In this document: in pieces, positions 40,804 to 49,104 of the stretch | Numbering within the stretch: the first letter of the stretch is position 1 | How the letters are laid out: each line of letters starts with the position of its first letter | Assembly: GCA_963740605.1 (NCBI GenBank) | Contig: CAVUFC010000036.1 | Coordinates: forward strand, 1-64,000 | Origin: DASSUW01 sp963740605 | GTDB taxonomy: Bacteria > Actinomycetota > Thermoleophilia > Solirubrobacterales > Solirubrobacteraceae | Reading direction: 5' to 3' | DNA length: 64,000 nt | Translations under genes and position numbers: made by a program | The notes under the pieces: model-generated | What the model saw: only the letters and a program-made list of their open reading frames with translations | Told to the model about the DNA's origin: nothing | Databases searched by the model: none

Positions 40804-40835
40804 GAGGCCGCCCCGGGCGCCACCGGGACGGCCTC
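40804..40835. promoter_or_regulatory. stem-loop in the upstream region of the element 3 operon
   Basis: GAGGCCG (804-810 of 40000) pairs with 829-835, and CCCGG (812-816) with 823-827, one mismatch between them, 6-nt loop. It lies immediately upstream of the operon's first start in a 270-bp divergent gap (40799-41065) that should hold promoters for both directions. Operator or attenuator role is open. Confidence 0.35.
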
Positions 40836-41065
40836 GCAACGGTCAGTCGACCACGCGCCGCAGCGTATCGCTGGGAGCGGCACCTGACGCCGCGCCGGTC
40901 GGCGTCGCCCGGCGTCGACCGCTCGTTTCCATGGGCTCGGCGTCGCCCCCCGGTCGTTCAAGGGCTGCCGCCGTTGTCGTGTGCTGCGAGGCCGTGCGAA
41001 CGGCCGAGGTCGGGCCGGATGCGCTCGGCCAAGCGCGTCCGGCGGGCGCCTCAGAATTCGACTCC

Positions 41066-41686
41066 GTGGCCGACACCGCGCTCATCCTCGGCTTGGCCGG
41101 CATCGGCGGCACCGTGGTCGTCGGCATCGCCTCGCCGTGGATCGCCGCAAGCCTGGCGGGCAAGCAGCAGGCCCGCGCGCTCGAACACGAGCGAACGACG
41201 CGCGACGAGGGAGAGCTGCGCGCGGTGCTGGACGAGATCGTTGCGCGGCTCGACGACTGTGGTGCGGCAGCTCGTACCGTCCAGGGCCGGCTAGTGATGC
41301 ACGGCCGCAAGATCGGTCAGGAGCAGCAGGGGACGGACGCGATCGTCGCGGTCGGCGACGCGAACCTGGTGCTCGGGCGCACGATCGGTCGCCTCGCGAT
41401 CCGGCTGGGCAACGATCACCCGGTCAGACGGGCCGCCCTGGAGGCTTCCAACGCCATCGGCAGGGTCGTGGGCGCCGCCGGCAACATCGCGTTCATGGCC
41501 GACGAGGCCGACCTCGCCAGTCACGCCGCGGAGGTGCGGGAGGGCGTGGAGGAATTCGACCGCGCAAGGCGGGCCTTCGTCGACGTCGCGAGCGCCTACG
41601 CCGGGTCGCGCCTGCCGCGGCAGCTCGACCTCGAGCTCGGCTTCAAGCCGGGCGAGCTGGCCGAGAGGCGCGCGCGTGGCGAGTAG
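41066..41686 (+). CDS. membrane-anchored helical protein, 206 aa
   Basis: GTG 41066. N-terminal transmembrane segment (ALILGLAGIGGTVVVGIAS), then charged coiled coil (GKQQARALEHERTTRDEGEL) and an all-helical domain (LGRTIGRLAIRLGNDHPVRR, EGVEEFDRARRAFVDVASAY). Same plan as 33566-34087. Only rightward gene at the right end of element 3; superinfection exclusion or lysogenic conversion are possible roles but not shown. Confidence 0.6.
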   Translation: MADTALILGLAGIGGTVVVGIASPWIAASLAGKQQARALEHERTTRDEGELRAVLDEIVARLDDCGAAARTVQGRLVMHGRKIGQEQQGTDAIVAVGDANLVLGRTIGRLAIRLGNDHPVRRAALEASNAIGRVVGAAGNIAFMADEADLASHAAEVREGVEEFDRARRAFVDVASAYAGSRLPRQLDLELGFKPGELAERRARGE

Positions 41687-41802
41687 GGCGCTCCGTCCGG
41701 GCGGCCGGGCGCGCTGCGCCCGCCGTGGCGACGCTCGCCGAGACGGCCCGCGAGCGGCTCGCACTTGAGCGCGTGGGCGGCCGCCCGTTCGCGACTGCGT
41801 GA

Positions 41803-41820
41803 GGGGCAACGCGGGGCAAC
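41803..41820. repeat. arm-type integrase sites, right end of element 3
   Basis: GGGGCAAC at 41803-41810 and 41813-41820 (10-bp period), 109 bp before core 3; matches 27393-27412 in sequence and orientation. Nothing else is seen in 41687-41929. Confidence 0.55.
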
Positions 41821-41929
41821 ACGACACCCAGAAACCACCGCATATCAGCGAGTCGGCAAGACCGGCCGAAAGCATGCGATAGCAGCGAGAACGCGATCAG
41901 CAGTGAAGGGCCGCAAGCCGCGCGACGAC

Positions 41930-41971
41930 CTCGTAATGAAGGGGTCCCCGGTTCGAGTCCGGGCGTCGGCT
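41930..41971 (+). other. attachment core 3: 3' half of tRNA-Thr(CGT)
   Basis: Identical 42-bp core, ends element 3 and starts remnant element 4. The sequence to its left does not provide a tRNA 5' half. Confidence 0.85.
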
Positions 41972-42009
41972 CTTCACGGAAGTCCCGCTGCGGGCGGGTG
42001 TCTGCCGTT

Positions 42010-43266
42010 CTAGCGACCCGTCGGTGTCGCGGCTTCGGTGCGCGCATCCATCTTGTCCGCGTAGCTGCGAGCCGCGGCCTCGCTCACGTCGCGGCCGCTC
42101 AAGACGAGGTCGAAGACCTGCAAGAGGTTGCCGGTTCGCCAGATGTATAGGTAACTCTTCCCCTCCCAGGAGCCGTTGAAGTTCGCCGGGGCCGTCTCCG
42201 GGAGCGTGATCGCCCACTGATCGTCGCCCAGGCCCTTTGCCGCTATGGACTCACCTGGGTTGTTCGCCTCGGCGATCACGAGCACACGCTGGGCAGCCTT
42301 CGCATCGTCGAAGACGACGGCGGTCGACTTGGAGTACCAGTACGGCTTGGAGTGCTCGCTCCGTGCGGTGAACACGTTCTGGTAGGAGGCCTGTTCACCG
42401 CGTGGCATCTCGTCCGGATCCGCACCCAGCTGCTGCGCGACACCGGACGGGCCCTCGGCGGGACCGGACTTGTCGTAGGGATCGCCCTCCAGGTTGGGCT
42501 GGAGGTCTCCAGGCGGCGCCGTCATGGGGAGAACGAGGTTCTGCAGGTCGGCGGTTGAGAACGACGCCGGCGTGGACGCGGACCGCGCCGCGCTGGACGA
42601 CGGCTCCACTGGTGGGGACGAGTCGCCGGGGCGAGTCGCAAGGGCGACCACGGCCACAATGGCGGCGATCGCGATCGCGCCGAGCGCCGCCCACCGCGGC
42701 CGCCGCAGGCCGCCCGCGGGCTTGGCCTCCCCGGAGCTCGGGGCTGCGGAGGCAGGTGGCGCCGCTTCGTGCCCGGAGATGGCGGGGAGGGACTCGAGGG
42801 TGGTCTCGGCGAGGAGCTCATCGAGGGTGCTGATCAGGCGACCGACGTCGTAGTGCCAGCGCTGGTCGCTGAGCTCCAGCGCGTTGCGTCGCGTGATTGC
42901 CCGCAGCCCCACCGGCAGGTCATCCCGATTCGGCATCCGGGCTCCGGCGACGAGCACGGGGATCGGAGTCACCCCGGGACGCTGCAACGCGGTTTCGACC
43001 TCGAGCCGGACGAAGTCGTCCGGGTCGGCGATACGTGGCGTGCCGTCCTCGTTCTCGACCGTCGCCCACCTAGGCCCCATGACGACGATCAGCACGTGGC
43101 ACGCGGCCACCGCCCCCGTGATCTGCTCGATGAAGTCGACGCCCGGCGCGAGCTCCACGTCCATGAACACGTTGCGCTCTCCGTACTGGCCCACCATGGC
43201 GTCGTAGAGGCGCCCGGCGTGGGCAGCGGTCTCCTCGCGCCGGTAGGTGATGAAGACCTTGGCCAT
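42010..43266 (-). CDS. TIR domain-transmembrane-extracellular protein, 418 aa
   Basis: I start at ATG 43266 (MAKVFITYRREETAAHAGRL); an ATG 12 codons upstream is possible. Residues 1-140 are a TIR domain: FITYRREET, NVFMDVELAPGVDFIEQITG, CHVLIVVMGPRW, and a Glu-bearing helix FVRLEVETAL at the usual catalytic position. A linker, one transmembrane helix (WAALGAIAIAAIVAVVALAT, about 195-215) and an extracytoplasmic domain follow (VFDDAKAAQRVLVIAEANNP; YLYIWRTGNLLQVFDLVL). TIR domains can cleave NAD+ in immunity or act as adaptors. A receptor-like topology, sensing outside and signalling inside, is inferred. Confidence 0.8.
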   Translation of the reverse strand: MAKVFITYRREETAAHAGRLYDAMVGQYGERNVFMDVELAPGVDFIEQITGAVAACHVLIVVMGPRWATVENEDGTPRIADPDDFVRLEVETALQRPGVTPIPVLVAGARMPNRDDLPVGLRAITRRNALELSDQRWHYDVGRLISTLDELLAETTLESLPAISGHEAAPPASAAPSSGEAKPAGGLRRPRWAALGAIAIAAIVAVVALATRPGDSSPPVEPSSSAARSASTPASFSTADLQNLVLPMTAPPGDLQPNLEGDPYDKSGPAEGPSGVAQQLGADPDEMPRGEQASYQNVFTARSEHSKPYWYSKSTAVVFDDAKAAQRVLVIAEANNPGESIAAKGLGDDQWAITLPETAPANFNGSWEGKSYLYIWRTGNLLQVFDLVLSGRDVSEAAARSYADKMDARTEAATPTGR

Positions 43267-43302
43267 CACGGCGGTCGGCGGCGTCTTCGGGCTCTGGCTC
43301 AC

Positions 43303-43632
43303 CGTTCGACTCCGATCCGTCCGTCTCCCTCATGGGGAGAACTGACCGCTTCTTGGCCTATCACGTTCTCTCCCTTGGGGCCGATCTAGACCGAGGCGAT
43401 AGGACGGCGAGTCACCGGAAGCGGCTGTCGAGCAGCGCCGGTCTAGCTGTCGATTTCGACCAGGCTACTCGCACCCTGAGGCGCCCACAAGCGCTCTTAC
43501 CGATCTGGCGCTTCGGCCATTAACGCTCCTCCGTGCAGCGATTGAACGGTGCTCGCGCGTAGGAACGACGGGCTGAACTGGCCCCACTGCGACGGAGCGG
43601 ATTCCAGCTGACGTTGCAACGCCAACGCAGCG
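43303..43632. other. intergenic region upstream of TIR gene and IS30 remnant
   Basis: 330 bp with the TIR gene promoter on the minus strand and the left edge of the IS30 remnant. I see no clear terminal inverted repeat for the IS and no gene. Confidence 0.4.
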
Positions 43633-44094
43633 ATGGAGGTCAGGATGCGGGACGGGAGGCGGACACCGGCGGGCGGGGTTCAGGCAGAGAAGCAGCAGCG
43701 GTATCTGCGGCTGATCGCGCAGGGCGTGAACAACAGCGAGGCGTGCGGTGTGCGCCAGGCGATCACGAGCGCGCTGGAAAATCTGCCGGAGCCTCTGAGA
43801 CGGACGCTGACCTGGGATCAGGGCAAGGAACTCGCGATGCACCAGCAGATCACCACGACGATCGGCACGGGGGTGTTCTTCTGCGACGCCCACTCCCCGT
43901 GGCAGCGCGGCAGCAACGAGAACATGAACGGGCTGCTGCGCGACTACTTCCCGAAAGGCACCGACCTCAGCATCCACACCGTGGAGGACATCGCCCGGAT
44001 CGCTGCGGAGGTCAACGACCGGCCACGCAAGACGCTCGGCTGGCAGCGGCCCGCCAGCCTGTTGAGCGCCGCGATCGCGACGGCGACCGCGTGA
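43633..44094 (+). mobile_element. IS30-family transposase remnant, internally deleted
   Basis: ATG 43633 (or 43645). The first 38 residues (QQRYLRLIAQGVNNSEACGV) are the start of an IS30 transposase. They join in frame to its C-terminal catalytic part: LRRTLTWDQGKELAMHQQIT, FFCDAHSPWQRGSNENMNGL, LRDYFPKGTDLS. The second Asp and the Glu of the DDE set are present; the first Asp and the rest of the DNA-binding region are lost (about 200 residues). The protein cannot transpose. The in-frame fusion suggests an internal deletion, part of the decay of element 4. Confidence 0.85.
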
Positions 44095-44123
44095 GCGGCA
44101 AGGCCCCGGCAGAGGCGCGCACC

Positions 44124-44171
44124 GTGATGCGGACAGGCTCGGCCCTCCGGGCCTTCGCCTGACCGCATCAC
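44124..44171. repeat. nested hairpin after IS30 remnant
   Basis: GTGATGCGG (124-132 of 44000) pairs with 163-171, and GGCCC/GGGCC pair inside it. Could be a terminator or the end structure of the IS. Confidence 0.4.
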
Positions 44172-44400
44172 GCTCTCTCCCTACTCGGTGGCGAACCCGA
44201 TCGCACTAGGATCCCAGCGGTCATCTGTTGCGACGTTGGCTGGCTTGCCCACCGTCGCGCTGGGGCCACTGCAAGCCGTCGCGCCGACGCGCGTTGCGTC
44301 AAGGTGGCCCGACAACGGAGGCACGTCGGCTCGCCCGTGCCGACGTGAGCCGCCTTCGATGGTGTCCGGTGTTCGTCGCGCGAGGAGTGGCAACCCGAGC

Positions 44401-44640
44401 GTCTGCACGTCAACGACCTGGGAGAGCCGATTCGTGTGGTCGGGATCGCGCAGGACATCAGCTCACGCCGCGACAACCCGAGATCCTGCAACTCGTGGCT
44501 GAAGGCCTGACCAGCGCACAGATCGCCGAACGCCTCTTCATCACCGGACCCACGGTCAAATGACACGTAAAGCAGATGTGGAACTGCTCGGCCGTTTGCG
44601 TGTCGCGCTACCGGGCTGGCCTGCGCGGCCTGGGTCCGCG
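44401..44640 (+). pseudogene. PAS-LuxR regulator fragment
   Basis: One frame carries the end of a PAS/PAC domain (EEWQPERLHVNDLGEPIRVV then GIAQDISSRR). The next frame carries a LuxR helix-turn-helix: LTPRQPEILQLVAEGLTSAQ, IAERLFITGPTVK, then TGA where the family has Trp before HVK. Upstream PAS sequence and the final helix are degraded. So a signal-sensing transcription factor has decayed here by truncation, frameshift and a TGG-to-TGA type stop. Confidence 0.7.
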
Positions 44641-44782
44641 GCCGGCGTCGTACGTCCCATGGCTCTGTGCTCCGGCCAAGAGAGACACATGATCGCCGTT
44701 CTCAGGCTCGTCAAGAATGGTTCGCGGCTCAAACGTGCTTGACGCGGGACGAGCGCCGGCGGCGACCACATCCTCGCCGGCA

Positions 44783-44797
44783 CGTACGTGACCGGTA
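44783..44797. repeat. GTAC pair, right end of element 4
   Basis: GTAC at 44783 and 44794 (11-bp period), then GGTAC at 44863, 81 bp after the first. Element 2 shows the same 11 and 81 bp spacings at 27141, 27152 and 27222, so the two right ends are related. No gene is seen in 44641-44860. Confidence 0.45.
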
Positions 44798-44860
44798 CAC
44801 CGACCCGACCACGTGGATGCGGGCGCCGCTCGCCCCGGTCGCCCACAAATCCCCGCTTAC

Positions 44861-44961
44861 CAGGTACTTTGTGTCTGTCCATGCCCGCGACGGCCCCCAC
44901 GTCTCGGGCCCTGCACATGCTCGTAATGAAGGGGTCCCCGGTTCGAGTCCGGGCGTCGGCT
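44861..44961. repeat. 101-bp right-end repeat, copy 2
   Basis: Gap-free match to 27219-27319, six mismatches, all in the 59 bp left of the core. Confidence 0.85.
44920..44961 (+). other. attachment core 4, chromosome junction
   Basis: Identical 42-bp tRNA-Thr(CGT) 3' half. Everything to its right reads as ordinary chromosome, so this is the outermost right att site of the array. Confidence 0.85.
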
Positions 44962-45000
44962 TGGAGTGAAAGGGCCCTGCTCTGCGGCGCTTTCTGCCTG

Positions 45001-45897
45001 TCAGCGTGGAAAGCGTGCGCGCGCGTAGGGCAGGTGGGTCTCGCCGCGCGCGAGGATGTGCCGGTCGTTGGCCATCGTGTCGCCGTCTAGCGGCTCGTCG
45101 TCCCAGGGGACGTACGAGCGCGCGTTGCAGTAGTGCGCGACGAAGGAGCGGCGCGAGCGTGTGGCGCTGCGGTTGGCGTGCGAGCGGTGCAGGACGCGGC
45201 CGCCGAAGAACACGACGTCGCCGGGCTCCAATACGGCGGCCACTTCGCGCCCGGCGTATGTGGCCGCCACGCGCGTCAGGCCGTTGCGGCGCTCGTCGGG
45301 ATCGTCGGCGCCCGCGATTGCAGGGATGTCGGCGAGCAGGCGGTCGCCGCCATGGCCGGCGTGCTCGTCGACGTCGGGGTAGACGGGCTCGTGCTGCGAG
45401 CCGACGCTGATCTGCAGGCAGCCGTTCTCCTCGTCGGCGTGATCGAGCGCGAGCCAGGCGCCGATCAGCGTGTCGGGCTGGGTGAGGATGTGGAACGAGT
45501 CTTGGTGGTAGCCCTGCCCGCCCGAGCGCGGGCGCTTGACGAACAGCATCGTCTGCAGGGCGAGCACGTCGGGCCCGACCAGCGCCTGGACGACGTCGAG
45601 CACGCGCGGGTGCAGCATGAAGCGCTCGTGGATCTCCAGCCGGCGGTGCAGCATGTGGATGCGCAGCAGGTGATCAAGCCGCGTTTCGGTCGTCTTGTTG
45701 TCGGTGCCGAAGGCGGGCGCGCCAGGGATCTCGACGCGGCCGGCCAGCAGATCGTCGACGTGATCGAGGAGCTCCTGCACCTCGCCAGGGGCCACGAGGC
45801 CGCGGACGATCAGGTGGCCCTCGGCGCGGAAACGCACGTATTCCTCGACCGTCACGGGCCGCGTTGCGTGGTCGGTCGGGGCGCTGGTTGATGTCAT
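45001..45897 (-). CDS. phytanoyl-CoA dioxygenase (PhyH) family protein, 298 aa
   Basis: ATG 45897. Fe(II)/2-oxoglutarate fold with the HxD pair in GQGYHQDSFHILTQ, a conserved GAWLALDHADEENGCLQISV and GSQHEPV, and the distal His region VVFFGGRVLHRSHANRSA with Arg nearby for 2-oxoglutarate. Length is typical. It should hydroxylate a small organic substrate; which one is not visible. Divergent from an AraC-type regulator 77 bp away that probably controls it. Its 3' end lies 40 bp from the last att core. Confidence 0.85.
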   Translation of the reverse strand: MTSTSAPTDHATRPVTVEEYVRFRAEGHLIVRGLVAPGEVQELLDHVDDLLAGRVEIPGAPAFGTDNKTTETRLDHLLRIHMLHRRLEIHERFMLHPRVLDVVQALVGPDVLALQTMLFVKRPRSGGQGYHQDSFHILTQPDTLIGAWLALDHADEENGCLQISVGSQHEPVYPDVDEHAGHGGDRLLADIPAIAGADDPDERRNGLTRVAATYAGREVAAVLEPGDVVFFGGRVLHRSHANRSATRSRRSFVAHYCNARSYVPWDDEPLDGDTMANDRHILARGETHLPYARARFPR

Positions 45898-45974
45898 GTC
45901 GGCACGCTAAGGCCGCGGTGGCGCGGCGCGCAACGGCTAGGGTGCGCATCATCTTGTCCCTAGTTGATGTGGCA

Positions 45975-46802
45975 ATGGAGCTGCGGCCGACGCGCGTGAG
46001 CGTCGGCACGGTCGCGTATCCGCCCGGCGGGACACTCGGGCCGCGTACGCAGAGCGACCTCCAGCTGGTGCTCATCCACGCGGGCTCGGCGCAGGTCTGG
46101 GTCGACGACACCCCGCGCCGGCTTAATCCCGGACAGGTCGGGCTGCTGCTGCCCGGACACTGCGAGCGCTTCGAGTTCGACACGCACGTCGCGACGCGCC
46201 ACTCGTGGGCGCAGGCCGAGGTGGCTGAGCTGCCGCGCACGGTCCGCGAGCGGCTCGCCGCGCTGCCGGCCACGCTCCCGCTCTCGCCCCCACTCGAGGC
46301 GCTCGCGCGCGAGGCGGTGAGCACCGCCGCCACCGCGCTGCCGACGTCGCCGTCCGTGCTCGCACACCTCACCGCCGCCATGCTGTGGCGTTACGTCGGC
46401 GAGGCAGAGCGCCAAGCGCCCGAGCGCACGCGTCCCGTCGACGACGCCGAGCGCTGCATCCACGCGAACCTTCACGACCCCGCGCTCACACTCGACCGCA
46501 TCGCACGCTCGGCGCACGTCAGCCCCGCCCACCTGGTCCGCAGCTTCCGCGCGGCGCACGGCACCACTCCGATGGCGTACGTGTGGCAGCGGCGGGTCGC
46601 GCTCGGCGTGGACCTGCTCGCCAACACTGGCCTGCCGCTCGCGACCGTCGCGGAGCGCTGCGGCTTCAAGACCGTCCATCACTTCTCGCGCCGCGTCAAG
46701 GCGGCCAGCGCGTCGCCACCCGGCGCGCTGCGCCGGGCGCGCTGGGACGCCGCCGGAGCACCGACGCGCTCGGGCGCCGACCGCCGCTCCCGTCGAGCTT
46801 GA
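45975..46802 (+). CDS. AraC-family transcriptional regulator, 275 aa
   Basis: ATG 45975 (a GTG two codons upstream is possible). The N-terminal 120 residues are a cupin-like sensor (SDLQLVLIHAGSAQVWVDDT, LNPGQVGLLLPGHCERFEFD). The C-terminal 100 residues hold two helix-turn-helices: LTLDRIARSAHVSPAHLVRS and LPLATVAERCGFKTVHHFSR, followed by a basic tail. Divergent from the PhyH gene, so likely its regulator. Confidence 0.85.
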   Translation: MELRPTRVSVGTVAYPPGGTLGPRTQSDLQLVLIHAGSAQVWVDDTPRRLNPGQVGLLLPGHCERFEFDTHVATRHSWAQAEVAELPRTVRERLAALPATLPLSPPLEALAREAVSTAATALPTSPSVLAHLTAAMLWRYVGEAERQAPERTRPVDDAERCIHANLHDPALTLDRIARSAHVSPAHLVRSFRAAHGTTPMAYVWQRRVALGVDLLANTGLPLATVAERCGFKTVHHFSRRVKAASASPPGALRRARWDAAGAPTRSGADRRSRRA

Positions 46803-46914
46803 CCACCGCACCGCCCGAGCCCCGTCCCCACCCGCGACAACTCGATCGGACCGCTGCTGCTACGAGTTCTCTGAGCGCTGTCGCGCTCCCTCCGGGGTCT
46901 TGAAAAGGGGCGGA
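46803..46914. other. spacer between AraC gene and IS110 end
   Basis: About 110 bp, no gene. The exact left boundary of the IS is not visible because IS110 elements lack terminal inverted repeats. Confidence 0.3.
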
Positions 46915-47095
46915 TGATTCGGGCGTCGCCCGTAACGCCGATCTTCTTGCCTTGGCGCCTGTGAGCCTGTTTTGAGTCTGGCGTGCGGGGTCTCCCCGGA
47001 GCTCCGGAGTGTGCTGCGAGCACGACTGTCAGATTCGTTTGTCCTTGAGGCCCCTGGGCGGCGGTCATGCAGTGGTCGACCGAAGGAGGCGAGTT
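46915..47095 (+). ncRNA. candidate bridge-RNA-encoding left end of IS110
   Basis: About 180 bp of non-coding DNA directly before the IS110 transposase. IS110 elements of the IS621 type encode a structured bridge RNA in this position that pairs with donor and target DNA. Stem-forming sequence is present, including the palindrome CCGGAGCTCCGG at 46996-47007. The limits and loops are not determined; this is inferred from family knowledge. Confidence 0.4.
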
Positions 47096-48334
47096 GTGCA
47101 GACCATCGTCGAGCGCCCGGCGGCGCTGGACGTCCACAAGGCGCAGGTGACCGCCTGCGCCCGGGTGCCGGGCGGGCGTGGCCGGCGCGAGCAACACGTG
47201 GCGGAGTTTGCGACCACCGTCCGCGGGCTTCTCGCGCTGCGTGACTGGCTCGCCGGTCACGCTGTGACGCAGGTCGTCATGGAAGCCACCGGCGTCTATT
47301 GGAAGGCGCCGTGGGCGATCCTGGAGGACGAGTTCGAGTGCATGTTGGTCAACGCCCGGCACGTCAAGCAGGTCCCGGGCCGCAAGACCGACGTCTCCGA
47401 CGCGGCGTGGCTGTGTCAGCTCGCCGAAGCCGGGTTGTTGAAGGCGAACTTCGTGCCGCCCAAGCCGATCCGCGAGCTGCGCAACCTCACCCGGTATCGC
47501 AAGACGCAGATCCAAGAGCGCGCCCGCGAGGTCAACCGGCTGCACAAGGCACTGGAAGACGCCGGCATCAAACTCGACACCGTTGCCGCGGACATCATGG
47601 GCAAGTCCGGGCGCGACATGCTCGACGCGCTGGTCGCCGGCGAGACCGACCCGGTCGTGCTCGCCGAACTGGCGCGGCGGCAGATGCGCAAGAAGATCCC
47701 CGCCCTGCGCGAGGCGCTCGCCGGACACTTCGACGCCCATCACCGGCTCTGGGTCGGCGCGATCCTGCGCCACATCGATTTCCTGGACGAGCAGATCGAA
47801 CAGCTCACCGGCATGATCGAGGAGCAGATCCGCCCTTTCGCGCCCGCGGTTGAGCTGCTGTGCACGATGACCGGCATCCAGCACCGCGGCGCCCAATGCA
47901 TCATCGGCGAGATCGGCGCCGACATGACCCGGTTCGCGACCGCGCGGCACCTCGCGTCGTGGGCCGGCCGGTGCCCGGGCAACGACAAATCGGCCGGCAA
48001 GCGCCGCTCGGGCAAGACCCGCAACGGGTCCAAATGGCTGGACTTCGCGCTCGAGGAAGCCGCGATGGCCGCGATCCGCGTCAAGGGCCACTACCTCGAA
48101 GCCCAATACCGGCGGCTCAAGCCGCGCCGCGGGCACAAACGCGCCCTCGGCGCCGTCAAGCACACGATGATCTGCGCGATCTGGCACATGCTCTCCACCG
48201 GCGAGACCTACCGCGACCTCGGCGGTGACTACTTCACCAACCGAGACCCCGAACGCCAGACCCAACGCCTCGTCAAACAGCTCGAACGGCTCGGACACCA
48301 CGTCACGCTCACGGAGGGGGCCGCGGCAGCCTGA
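47096..48334 (+). mobile_element. IS110-family transposase, 412 aa
   Basis: GTG 47096 with AGGAGG 8 nt upstream. The N-terminal RuvC-like DEDD domain is intact: ALDVHKAQVTACAR, VVMEATGVYWKAPWAILEDE, RKTDVSDAAWLCQLAEAGLL. The middle is coiled coil. The C-terminal Tnp domain has LLCTMTGIQHRGAQCIIGEI, FATARHLASWAGRCPGNDKS, AGKRRSGKTRNGSKWLDFAL, including the Ser-bearing motif. The gene looks functional. It sits just upstream of an orphan HicB gene, which it may have separated from its partner. Confidence 0.9.
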
Positions 48335-48451
48335 ACGAACTTTTCCTGTCAGGCAATTGGGACAGCGCGCATGTCGGTGACAGCCGAACCGCGGGCGCCA
48401 GACGAATGGGCGAGCATCGTCAAACAGGCTCGACTGCCCGGAGCAGGACCG

Positions 48452-48679
48452 ATGACCGAGCGGCGCTATCTGATCGTGATCGAGGGCGGTGACGACGCCA
48501 ACTACTCGGCGTACGCGCCCGACCTTCCCGGTTGGGTCGCGACGGGCGCGACGCTGGAGGAGTGCGAGCCCGAGATGCGCGACGCGATCGCGTTCCACAT
48601 CGAAGGCCTCCGTGAGAGCGGCGAGCCCGTCCCAGAACCGTCGCGCGTCACGGCGTCGTACGTCGACGTCGCGGCGTAG
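48452..48679 (+). CDS. HicB-type antitoxin, orphan, 75 aa
   Basis: ATG 48452; in-frame sequence upstream to 48371 reads poorly. The HicB fold is clear: RRYLIVIEGGDDANYSAYAP, DLPGWVATGATLEECEPEMR, DAIAFHIEGLRESGEPVPEP. There is no HicA toxin gene on either side; the IS110 element ends about 100 bp upstream. Many stand-alone HicB-like proteins exist, so loss of a partner is only one reading. Confidence 0.75.
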   Translation: MTERRYLIVIEGGDDANYSAYAPDLPGWVATGATLEECEPEMRDAIAFHIEGLRESGEPVPEPSRVTASYVDVAA

Positions 48680-48746
48680 CCCGGGCACACGATCTCAGAC
48701 GCAGCCCGCCCCGACTGGGTCCGCCGCCCGGATGCTGTTCTGACCG

Positions 48747-49090
48747 CTACACGCCGCCGACGCCAGAAGGTTCACGCGCGGCGAAGCCGACGATGAGCGA
48801 CGCCAGGGCGGCACGCCAGATGCGCTCGGCGTCGAAGGGGATACGCACGCCGCGCAGTTCGAGCGTGGCGAGGCCTTGGCAGAGCGCATGAAACTGGAGC
48901 GTGGCCTCGATGACGGTGGATTCGCCCAGTAGGCCGGCATCGCCGAGCCGGGCGACGCGCTGCACGAGGGCGGCGAAGGCCGCGTCGGCGGCGTCGCAGA
49001 CGGGTTGCCATGGGGGAAGGTCGCGGACGTCACGCTGAACGCCGATCGAGTACAGCGCAGGTCGATCGGTGGCCAGGCGGCGGAACACCA
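48747..49090 (-). pseudogene. C-terminal part of a TetR-family regulator
   Basis: The leftward frame encodes the TetR ligand domain end: FRRLATDRPALYSIGVQRDV, AADAAFAALVQRVARLGDAG, QFHALCQGLATLELRGVRIP, AERIWRAALASLIVGFAARE. The N-terminal helix-turn-helix is missing: upstream of about 49090 the DNA switches to a hydrolase fragment on the other strand. A deletion has removed the first half of this gene. Confidence 0.65.
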
Positions 49091-49104
49091 GTCCGACCGA
49101 CGAG

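Noticed and set aside
16323..44961. Functional tRNA genes at the four cores
   Set aside because: Each lacks a 5' half: no acceptor strand, D arm or anticodon 5' stem pairs with the 3' half.
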